Below are positions 24,325-31,461 of a stretch of DNA of 64,000 nt, piece by piece. The number at the start of each line of letters is the position of its first letter. Position 1 is the stretch's first letter. Under the pieces are notes generated by a model. It was not told the origin of the DNA, did no database searches, and saw only the letters and a list, made by a program, of their open reading frames with translations. The DNA comes from Yersinia enterocolitica (GTDB lineage: Bacteria > Pseudomonadota > Gammaproteobacteria > Enterobacterales > Enterobacteriaceae), in the NCBI GenBank assembly GCA_002082245.2, contig NBTC02000002.1, positions 3,410,001-3,474,000 on the forward strand, in the 5' to 3' direction. The position numbers and the translations under genes are program-made.

Positions 24325-24705
24325 TTCACGCCCTCCGCTATGCCCGCTTTACTGATAACAGATGAGCGGGTGTACATTTATAACTTTCTTTTATCCTCCC
24401 GCTTTCTATCTATACATTCTTTTCCTGTGACCCCTCGCACTAATTTATCGAATTCTTTGCTGTGGTATGTGCAATATTCAATAGATAACTTACAGTTATA
24501 TATTCATGTTTCTGATTGATCATTTTTTGGAGGCGAATCAAAAAGTAATTTTCTCAGTGTTACCCACTGACCAATATACTAAATATGATTGATATAATTA
24601 AATAAAATCATGCGTAGATACTTGTCTTATTTCTTTTTGAATCACAGCAATCACCTCCAGATGGTTCGATTTTGATTCCCCATCCTTGGTGTCAAGGAGG
24701 GAGTT
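24325..24705 (+). other. gap before the sigma-54 activator, with ribosome-binding-site hairpin
   Basis: No gene is seen; A/T-rich from 24400 to 24620. CCTTG (24684-24688) can pair with CAAGG (24693-24697), which overlaps the strong AAGGAGGGAG ribosome-binding site of the next gene. A short hairpin there could limit translation; this is inference. No clear promoter was picked out. Confidence 0.4.
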
Positions 24706-26964
24706 ATGATGGTATGTAATGAGAAAACATCAATTAATGTTATTGGTTCATCCGCAGCATTTAAGCAACTTTTACGTTTAGTTGACCGGGTTGCGCCATC
24801 ACAACAAACTTTACTGATTTGTGGCCCTACTGGGTGTGGAAAAGAAGTTATTGCCCAACTGATACACCAACGTAGCAAAAATCCTTCAGCTCCATTTATT
24901 GATCTCAACTGTGGCGCAATCCCTGAGCATTTGGTTGAAGCTGAGCTATTTGGTCATGTCAAAGGTGCGTTTACTGGTGCCTCTGGCGATCGGCGTGGTC
25001 ATCTGGAAATGGTCGGTAATGGCACGCTGTTTTTAGATGAAATAGGTGAAATGCCTTTGTCAGTACAGCCTAAGTTATTGCGTGCATTGGAAACTCGTAC
25101 TTTCCGGCCTATCGGCAGCAGCGACATTCGCCACTTTAATGGGCGAGTGGTCGCTGCCACTCACCGAAATTTACTTGCTCAGGTAAAAAGTGGTGTTTTT
25201 AGGGAAGACCTTTATTACCGCTTAGGTGTCATTACTCTGGATATTCCTGCTCTCAGCCAGCGAAGGGAGGATATCCCCGCATTAATTGACTATTTCTCAG
25301 GGTTACAAACTCACCCGTTAGTTTTCAATTCCCAGGCTATGTCTTACTTACAGCAGTATCCTTGGCCGGGTAATGTGCGGGAGTTGCGCAATCTGGTCGA
25401 CAGGCTTGCGGCATTATCTGATAGCCATTTAATTACGCGTGAGGTGTTGGATACCTTTATGCCAACCTCACAACTCGAAGTGAAAGTGTCATCTGACCTG
25501 CTTGCTGATGCCATGCTGGCATTGCCGGGGGCTGATAAGCTCGTTGCGGTGGAGCAGTTATTGATAGACCGAGCGTTGCAGCGTACTACCGGTAATAAAA
25601 CAGCAGCGGCACAACTATTAGGGATTAGTCGTAAGTCAGTGGAACGGCGAATTCATGGCCGGATGGATAAACGGCCAATAGCATTACAACACTTGCAGGA
25701 AGGTATGCGGTTAATGAATTGCTCCGCCTACCATGAAGCCATCGTTGATTTACAGAAAGGGTTACAACTACTGCTGGGAATCACCTTGGATGAAGAGGTT
25801 CGACAGCTTCATTACAAGCTCTATCGCCAACTCAGTATCAGCTATCAAATACTTTATGGTTGGTTAAGCCATGATGCGCTTAAATATCATAATGATGCCA
25901 TCGCGCTAGGTAAAAAAGCAGGTGATGAGTCTGAGCTGGCAGGATTACTCTTTTGGCGTTGGTCGGCCCAGTTGGTGACCCTTGATTTACCGCATGTCCG
26001 CACTCTGGCTCAGGAGTTACTGCAATGGGGCCTGACTGAAAAAACCGCGTCAATATGGAGTGAAGCACATATCGCTCTTGCCAGTACCCTATTTTGGTTG
26101 GGGGATAATCAAGAAGTCTTAACATGTTTAGCTCGCAGTAAGTTACTGACTACCCCTTGCGAGTATGCTGATCAACAAGGATTGGATTTGGTTGGCATGG
26201 CACTGACCCTGAAAGGGCTGGCTTTATTTCAACTAGGTGAATTTAAAAAATCCAGAGAGGTAGCCCAAAAACTGGCCTCACGTGCTATGGGGGAAGACAT
26301 TATTGCTTTTCATCGGGTTATCTCCTTACGGGGCGCGGCGTGGCTTGCTTGCTTGTTCGAAGACCGTGACAGTTTAGGTCGCTTGACCCACGAATTAGCA
26401 GTGCAGGCGCAGCAATATGGATTTACTTTTTATCAGGGGTTAGGGAAGGTACTGAAGGGGTGTTATTTGCTCATGCAGCATGACTATGTTCAGGCTGAAC
26501 AGCATATGATTGAGGGTTATGATAGCCATCTGTTGTGCCAAGGAGGAAAGCTTTTTCACTCCTTCCAGGCATGGAAACGTGGCGAGTTATTGCTGCAATC
26601 AGGTGAGCCGCAACAATGTGATGTACTGATGTCACAGGCATTGGACTTGGCATTTAAGTATCAAGAACGCGCCTATCTTAGTGAGTTGATGGTCGTCAAA
26701 GCCCGTGCCAGACTGGCATTGAATGACATTGTTGGCGCTGAACAAGGCTTTCGCTGCGCCATCGCGAGTGCGCAAACGTTGGGTATTATTCCCGCACAAA
26801 TTATTGCTACCAGTGAACTGGCTCGTTTGTTAGGGCAATCGCGACGAAAAGCTGAAGCGGTTGCCTTGCTGTCTTCCATTCTGAAAAGCATCGACTCTCA
26901 CCATGTTCCACCTTTTGTCAGCCGGGCAATTCAGTTGCTGGCTGAACTGGATAAGCCGGAGTGA
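24706..26964 (+). CDS. sigma-54-dependent transcriptional activator with C-terminal helical repeats
   Basis: A 752-aa protein. The AAA+ domain starts almost at the N-terminus (about 12-240): Walker A GPTGCGKE (40-47), the sigma-54 loop GAFTGA (87-92) and Walker B TLFLDE (107-112). A Fis-type HTH follows at about 283-318 (NKTAAAQLLGISRKSVERRI). There is no N-terminal receiver or PAS domain. Instead about 430 residues of helical, TPR-like sequence follow the HTH, which probably sense the signal. The gene faces a two-gene operon with a sigma-54 promoter 128 nt past its stop, its likely target. The ligand is not known. Confidence 0.9.
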   Translation: MMVCNEKTSINVIGSSAAFKQLLRLVDRVAPSQQTLLICGPTGCGKEVIAQLIHQRSKNPSAPFIDLNCGAIPEHLVEAELFGHVKGAFTGASGDRRGHLEMVGNGTLFLDEIGEMPLSVQPKLLRALETRTFRPIGSSDIRHFNGRVVAATHRNLLAQVKSGVFREDLYYRLGVITLDIPALSQRREDIPALIDYFSGLQTHPLVFNSQAMSYLQQYPWPGNVRELRNLVDRLAALSDSHLITREVLDTFMPTSQLEVKVSSDLLADAMLALPGADKLVAVEQLLIDRALQRTTGNKTAAAQLLGISRKSVERRIHGRMDKRPIALQHLQEGMRLMNCSAYHEAIVDLQKGLQLLLGITLDEEVRQLHYKLYRQLSISYQILYGWLSHDALKYHNDAIALGKKAGDESELAGLLFWRWSAQLVTLDLPHVRTLAQELLQWGLTEKTASIWSEAHIALASTLFWLGDNQEVLTCLARSKLLTTPCEYADQQGLDLVGMALTLKGLALFQLGEFKKSREVAQKLASRAMGEDIIAFHRVISLRGAAWLACLFEDRDSLGRLTHELAVQAQQYGFTFYQGLGKVLKGCYLLMQHDYVQAEQHMIEGYDSHLLCQGGKLFHSFQAWKRGELLLQSGEPQQCDVLMSQALDLAFKYQERAYLSELMVVKARARLALNDIVGAEQGFRCAIASAQTLGIIPAQIIATSELARLLGQSRRKAEAVALLSSILKSIDSHHVPPFVSRAIQLLAELDKPE

Positions 26965-26981
26965 AGCGGCATTCTGGGGCA

Positions 26982-27029
26982 TGGACGTTTTCGACCAATC
27001 ACCGTCTCTCACTTGGACAGTATCGTCCA
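26982..27029 (+). promoter_or_regulatory. paired upstream activating sites
   Basis: TGGAC-GTTTTC-GACCA (26982-26997) and TGGAC-AGTATC-GTCCA (27014-27029) are two 16-bp dyads starting 32 bp apart, that is, on the same DNA face. The second is a perfect palindrome in its arms. They lie about 90-135 bp upstream of the predicted sigma-54 start, the usual enhancer distance. They differ from NtrC sites, so the adjacent activator is the likely binder. Confidence 0.7.
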
Positions 27030-27091
27030 TCCTAGGTGTTTTTAAACCCCTTAGATTTTAATTAATTATTAAAAATCAATTGATTATCTAG

Positions 27092-27108
27092 TTGGCACAC
27101 AGGTTGCA
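27092..27108 (+). promoter_or_regulatory. sigma-54 promoter of the two-gene operon
   Basis: TTGGCACACAGGTTGCA carries TGGCAC, 5 nt, then TTGCA, with GG and GC exactly 10 nt apart. This is a near-perfect -24/-12 element. Transcription should start near 27119, leaving about 65 nt before the ATG at 27184. Confidence 0.88.
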
Positions 27109-27183
27109 ATTTGTACTGTGGGTAGAGCGAATATCGGATGTACTACCTAATGATGTCTCCCTCTTATTTATAAGGAACACACT

Positions 27184-27861
27184 ATGAGTACTCTATATAC
27201 AATTAACGTAATCAATAACAGCCCGACAGCGCAGGATTTCTTTTTCTTCCAAAAACCGGCGATTTATACCGGTGGCGCTAAAGTTTACTCCAACAGTATT
27301 TATCAGGAAGTGTTATCACCTTTTGCCAGCTCGGGTTCTGTACTGACCTTTGAATGTTTAATGCAATTTTATGCTGGAGCGCAATCTCAACTACCAAGCT
27401 TGTTGGTTGGGCAAGATTCAGGATATATCACCTCAAGCCAGCCTGTCGATTTGACCTCTATTACCGCTGGAGTACAAACAGCAAACACCACGGTAATGTC
27501 GGTTGATCCTTCTCTTGGTCTGTCTCCTGCGACTTATACCGAGGGGGTGCAACCTGGTGCTTATCGTATTGTCACTCCTGCATTTAACCCCGTCACAGAT
27601 GTATTTAACGCGGGGTTGGCGGTGCAAAGTGCCAGTGGCAGTAGCGTACTGTCGAGTTTCATCAATGCAGAACCAAGCAAAAATATCGATTGTCAGCCAG
27701 TGCTGAGTTTTTATGTCCAAACGGGTACCTATCAGGCGGGGACGGTTATTAACTTCTCTACGTCTTCAGTTGGGTCCGCGATATGTGATACCACCCAAGG
27801 TGTGACCGCATTCAATGTTACTTATAACCCTCAGGGCACCTGGACGGTTAGCGCTGCTTGA
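27184..27861 (+). CDS. uncharacterised 225-aa protein, first gene of a sigma-54 operon
   Basis: I do not recognise a characterised family. The product begins STLYTINVINNS, has an aromatic cluster (DFFFFQKPAIYTGG), is rich in Ser, Thr, Val and Gly, and looks mostly beta-strand. It has no signal peptide, no membrane helix and only two cysteines. AAGGAACAC precedes the ATG. The gene is 75 nt downstream of a strong sigma-54 promoter and 81 nt before a peptidase-like gene. An inverted repeat (GTACGG 27875-27880 / CCGTAC 27899-27904) in that gap may stabilise or attenuate the mRNA. It could be a structural, secreted or surface protein; no function is assigned. Confidence 0.85.
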   Translation: MSTLYTINVINNSPTAQDFFFFQKPAIYTGGAKVYSNSIYQEVLSPFASSGSVLTFECLMQFYAGAQSQLPSLLVGQDSGYITSSQPVDLTSITAGVQTANTTVMSVDPSLGLSPATYTEGVQPGAYRIVTPAFNPVTDVFNAGLAVQSASGSSVLSSFINAEPSKNIDCQPVLSFYVQTGTYQAGTVINFSTSSVGSAICDTTQGVTAFNVTYNPQGTWTVSAA

Positions 27862-27942
27862 TAAAAACACGCGTGTACGGCCTGCCTGATCAACAGTGCC
27901 GTACCTGTACTCCCCTATTTATTATTTCTATGAGGAGGCTAT

Positions 27943-28599
27943 ATGCCTAATCTAACAACCAGTATTTCGCTAAATCTATTATTGGGCCAATTTCCGAATC
28001 CTGTTAGTCAACTGACTCAGCCACCGCTCAGTAATGAGTGTGGTGCTTATGCATTAACTGCCACATTGGCTGCATTTGCACTGTGGCCGGAAAGTACCAT
28101 TATCACTTATGGAGAAAATAATAATGTCATTCAACAAGACGATGATTTTATTAACGCTAAGGATAAGATCTATGGTCTGACTGGGATACTTAACCCCGAT
28201 GGTGGGGCAAACGTTGCGGGTGGCGGATATAACTCACCTGCGGCAATGGCTGCTGTGGCGATAGATTTCGCACGGGTGGTATCGGTGAATATCACCGCTG
28301 CTGGCTTATATGCCTTGGGGGCGTTGTATCCAGCTGAGCAAGCTGCCTGTGTGGCGGTGGTAGGGGAGCCAAATGTACATACGGATGCTGTTTATGTAGA
28401 GCCGGCTCATGGGCAAGTACAATTGATTTGTGTGGCTTCCGGCCCGCAAGCTCTTCACATGTTAGCTCGTGGTTCCGACGGACTTTATTACGATCCCGCC
28501 ACCGGAGTTCGTGATAATGATTGGGGTAATCCAACAGCTGAACTCTTTGAACAACTCAGTGGCTATGAATTTGTTGGTTTATGGCTAGTTATTAGTTAA
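27943..28599 (+). CDS. papain-like cysteine peptidase candidate, 218 aa
   Basis: No family is recognised with certainty. NECGAYALTATLAAF (31-45) puts a cysteine (C33) at the start of a helix. HMLARGSDGLYYDPATG (172-188) offers His172 and Asp184 in the order and spacing of papain or C39-like peptidases. This is a pattern match by eye. There is no signal peptide or membrane segment. A strong GAGGAGG site precedes the ATG. It is the second gene of the sigma-54 operon and ends before a hairpin. It may process or be paired with the 225-aa protein; it could also be a transglutaminase-like or inactive fold. Confidence 0.75.
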   Translation: MPNLTTSISLNLLLGQFPNPVSQLTQPPLSNECGAYALTATLAAFALWPESTIITYGENNNVIQQDDDFINAKDKIYGLTGILNPDGGANVAGGGYNSPAAMAAVAIDFARVVSVNITAAGLYALGALYPAEQAACVAVVGEPNVHTDAVYVEPAHGQVQLICVASGPQALHMLARGSDGLYYDPATGVRDNDWGNPTAELFEQLSGYEFVGLWLVIS

Positions 28600-28620
28600 T
28601 TAATGAGTAATTTGAAATAG

Positions 28621-28660
28621 TAAACCGATAAACGGTGCTATCGAGTTGTTTATCGGTTTA
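28621..28660 (+). terminator. terminator of the sigma-54 operon
   Basis: TAAACCGATAAAC-(14 nt)-GTTTATCGGTTTA, a perfect 13-bp stem 22 nt after the stop, followed by a T-rich stretch (ATTTTTT at 28668). Confidence 0.8.
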
Positions 28661-28983
28661 CTTCAATATTTTTTAGTGTGATTTTATAAACCTCCTTTCT
28701 TAACCTTTTCTTTAATTTATCATCGTTAAATTATCTATAATCTATGTTTAGCTAAATAATGCAGGGTTGTTTTATTTGGTTTTTTTTAAAAAAGAGTAAC
28801 TAATGCACTGGATCATACAGCGTAATCGTTATTTAATAAATTAACATCTGCTGTTTGCTATTTATAAATATAAATCAACCCTTAATATTATTTATTAAAT
28901 AGCTAACTATAGATAAATCTAAACTAGTCTGAGTCATTTAATTAAGGAATTTATAATAAATTTTTTAATGGGAGTGAATTAAA
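28661..28983 (+). other. A/T-rich gap before the Nlp-like regulator
   Basis: Very A/T-rich with no gene. GGAG at 28971-28974 is the ribosome-binding site for the gene at 28984. The composition could reflect H-NS silencing of an acquired region; that is inference. Confidence 0.4.
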
Positions 28984-29229
28984 ATGGATAGAGATTGGCA
29001 TAGACAAGATATTTTAGCTGCAATACGGAAAGCAAAAGGCTCACTAGCAGCATTATCAAGAGAGAGCGGGCTTTCGCCAAGTACATTAGCTAACGCGCTA
29101 ACACGCCCGTGGCCCAAGGGAGAAGTAATTATTGCAGACGCTATCGGTGTTTCCCCTCGAGAGATATGGCCCAGTAGGTTCATCGATTATCGAGGGCGGA
29201 TGATTATTCGAAGAGTAAGGCAAAACTAA
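28984..29229 (+). CDS. Nlp/Ner family transcriptional regulator
   Basis: An 81-aa DNA-binding protein like E. coli Nlp (SfsB) and Mu Ner. The signature is DWHRQDILAAIRK, then a helix-turn-helix ALSRESGLSPSTLANALTRPWPKGE and the IWPSR end of the domain. Such proteins are lambda-repressor-like regulators. It lies 19 nt before the first of three PAS-LuxR genes on the same strand, so it probably leads that operon. Its target is unknown. Confidence 0.88.
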   Translation: MDRDWHRQDILAAIRKAKGSLAALSRESGLSPSTLANALTRPWPKGEVIIADAIGVSPREIWPSRFIDYRGRMIIRRVRQN

Positions 29230-29248
29230 CGTTAAGAGGGTGGTTCAA

Positions 29249-29965
29249 ATGGATAAAAAACTACTAAACTCGCTTAAAATGTTAATACCATTTTGGGAAA
29301 ATAGTTCGGAAGCTTGGGGGGTTAAGGATAACAAGTCAGTGTTTATTTATGCAAATAATAGGTTTGGTACATTATTAGGCTTACCTGATAAATTTAGTGT
29401 GGAAGGGCGATTAGATGGCGAACTTCCTGCGCCAACGGCAGAGTTTCAGACTGAATTTCAGGAACATGACCGTCAGGCGATATTATCGAAAGAACGTGCG
29501 ACAACGATTGAAATCCATGCATTTGAGCGACGTTCCTATTTTCAACCTTACTTTTGTGATAAGTATCCATTAATAGATAAAAACGGCATTTCACAGGGGC
29601 TTATTTTTCATGCAAGGCCAGTAGAAGATATAATATTAACGCATTTAAATAAAATAAAAGTCCCCACCTCACTTATCTTTACCCCGCCATCAGAGTCATT
29701 TACCAAAAGAGAGTGGGAGGTGTTATTTTATATTTTACATGCTTTTTCAAGCCCTGACATTGCTAAAAAGCTTAATTTATCAACCAGATCAGTCTGCAAT
29801 ATAATTCAAAATATCTATCGAAAGGCCGGTGTGACCAGTAAAAAACAGGTTATAGAATATTGTTATGAGAAGAAAATTAATAACTATGTACCACAAAGTT
29901 TCTTTGAATACTCAGGTTCTTTTCCGCTTGCGGGGAAAGGTAACGTAAATTTAAGGGGAAAGTAA
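29249..29965 (+). CDS. PAS-LuxR regulator, paralogue 1
   Basis: A 238-aa protein with a PAS-like N-terminal half (FIYANNRFGTLLGLPDKF; CDKYPLIDKNGISQG) and a C-terminal LuxR/GerE helix-turn-helix (about 152-212, FTKREWEVLFYILHAFSS...). There is no receiver domain, so it may sense a ligand through PAS. The ATG at 29249 is chosen over GTG at 29240 because AGAGGG is well placed and the paralogues start alike (MDKKLLNSL). The tail has 10 extra residues compared with the other two. Its TAA overlaps the ATG of paralogue 2 (TAATG). Confidence 0.87.
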   Translation: MDKKLLNSLKMLIPFWENSSEAWGVKDNKSVFIYANNRFGTLLGLPDKFSVEGRLDGELPAPTAEFQTEFQEHDRQAILSKERATTIEIHAFERRSYFQPYFCDKYPLIDKNGISQGLIFHARPVEDIILTHLNKIKVPTSLIFTPPSESFTKREWEVLFYILHAFSSPDIAKKLNLSTRSVCNIIQNIYRKAGVTSKKQVIEYCYEKKINNYVPQSFFEYSGSFPLAGKGNVNLRGK

Positions 29966-30657
29966 TGATGGATAAGACATTACTAAACTCGCTTGAGGTA
30001 TTAATACGGTTTTGGGAGCATAGTTCAGAACCTTGGGGGGTTAAAGATAATCAATCAAGATTTATTTATGCAAATAACAGATTCAATAAATTATTAGCTT
30101 TACCGGATAAATACTGTGTAGAGGGGCGGTCTGATGGCGAACTTCCCACTCCAATATCAGATTTTGAGGTTGAGTTTCAAGAGCATGACCGTAAGGTAGA
30201 GCTATTGCAGGATCGTATAACAGCGGTTGAAATACATGAGTGGGATGGCCTTTCCTATTTTAAGCCTAATTTCTGTGACAAATATCCGTTAATAGATAGC
30301 GATGGGATATCGCAAGGTGTTATTTTCCATGTAAGACCTGTGCATGATATGTTGTTAACAAATTTAGGTAAAATAAAAGTCCCCACCTCACTTATCTTTA
30401 CCCCGCCATCAGAATTATTTACTAAAAGAGAATGGGAGGTGTTGTTTTATATTTTACATGCTTTCTCAAGTAAAGAGATTGCTAAAAAAATCCATTTATC
30501 CACCAGAACAGTTTGTAATATAACTCAAAAAATCTATCGAAAGGCCAGTGTGACCAGTAAAAAACAGGTTGTTGAGTATTGTTATGAAAATAAGATAAAT
30601 AATTATGTTCCGCAGAGCTTCTTTGAATACTCGGGTTCCTTCCCACTGGCTGGGTAA
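29965..30657 (+). CDS. PAS-LuxR regulator, paralogue 2
   Basis: A 230-aa protein with the same PAS-LuxR layout. Its ATG overlaps the stop of paralogue 1, so translation is coupled; AAGGGGAAAG lies before it. The 45-nt block 30369-30413 is identical to 29650-29694 in paralogue 1, while its HTH-coding segment is closest to paralogue 3. That mosaic pattern points to recent duplication or gene conversion. All three keep the same C-terminus YVPQSFFEYSGSFPL. The function is unknown. Confidence 0.87.
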   Translation: MMDKTLLNSLEVLIRFWEHSSEPWGVKDNQSRFIYANNRFNKLLALPDKYCVEGRSDGELPTPISDFEVEFQEHDRKVELLQDRITAVEIHEWDGLSYFKPNFCDKYPLIDSDGISQGVIFHVRPVHDMLLTNLGKIKVPTSLIFTPPSELFTKREWEVLFYILHAFSSKEIAKKIHLSTRTVCNITQKIYRKASVTSKKQVVEYCYENKINNYVPQSFFEYSGSFPLAG

Positions 30658-30686
30658 GTAAAACTAAATATAATGGGAGGATTGAA

Positions 30687-31373
30687 ATGGAAAAAAACCT
30701 AAAGCAATCGCTTGAGATATTAATCCGGTTCTGGGAACACAGTTCTGAACCTTGGGCGGTAAAAGATAATCAATCAAGATTTATTTATGCCAATAGACGA
30801 GTTTATAAATTATTCAATTTACCTGAAAAATACAACCTTGAAGGTCGGTTAGATGGTGAGATTCCTACGCCATCAGCAGATTTTCAGGACGAATTTCAGC
30901 AGCAGGATCGTCAGGTAGAATTATCACAGGACCGCGTAGCATCAGTTGATATTCAGCTATATGATGGCCGTTCATATTTCACACCTTATTTTAGTGACAA
31001 ATACCCACTAATAGATGAACATGGCATATCCCAAGGAGTTATTTGTCATGGGCGGCCCGTACAAGATATAATGTTAACGCGTTTAAATAAAATAAAAGTT
31101 CCGATATCACTTATCTTTACACCTCCATCTGCATTATTCACCAAAAGAGAATGGGAGGTATTGTTTTATATTTTACATGCTTTCTCAAGTAAAGAGATTG
31201 CTAAAAAAATCCATTTATCAACCAAGTCAGTCTGCAATATAATCCAAAGCATCTATAGAAAAGCCGGTGTAACCAGTAAACGGCAGGTTATAGAGTATTG
31301 TTATGAAAATAAGATTAATAATTATGTGCCGCAGAGTTTCTTTGAATATTCGGGTTCGTTCCCTCTTATGTAG
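30687..31373 (+). CDS. PAS-LuxR regulator, paralogue 3
   Basis: A 228-aa protein with the same domains: PAS-like (FIYANRRVYKLFNLPEKY) and LuxR HTH (KEIAKKIHLSTKSVCNIIQSIYRKAGVTSK). GGGAGG precedes the ATG, 29 nt after paralogue 2. The sensory half is more diverged than the HTH half. This fits a shared DNA target with different input signals, or relaxed selection. It is the last gene of the cluster, followed by a strong hairpin. Confidence 0.87.
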   Translation: MEKNLKQSLEILIRFWEHSSEPWAVKDNQSRFIYANRRVYKLFNLPEKYNLEGRLDGEIPTPSADFQDEFQQQDRQVELSQDRVASVDIQLYDGRSYFTPYFSDKYPLIDEHGISQGVICHGRPVQDIMLTRLNKIKVPISLIFTPPSALFTKREWEVLFYILHAFSSKEIAKKIHLSTKSVCNIIQSIYRKAGVTSKRQVIEYCYENKINNYVPQSFFEYSGSFPLM

Positions 31374-31386
31374 GACAAACTTCTGT

Positions 31387-31418
31387 GCCGATTACATGAA
31401 AAATATCATGTAATCGGC
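31387..31418. terminator. terminator at the island's right edge
   Basis: GCCGATTACATG-(8 nt)-CATGTAATCGGC, a perfect 12-bp stem between the convergent paralogue 3 and yicH. It has few Ts, so it probably works in both directions as an mRNA end. Confidence 0.65.
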
Positions 31419-31461
31419 GTTGTCACCCAGCAGCAATCTGGTAGGGCAGTGTAAAACGCCC

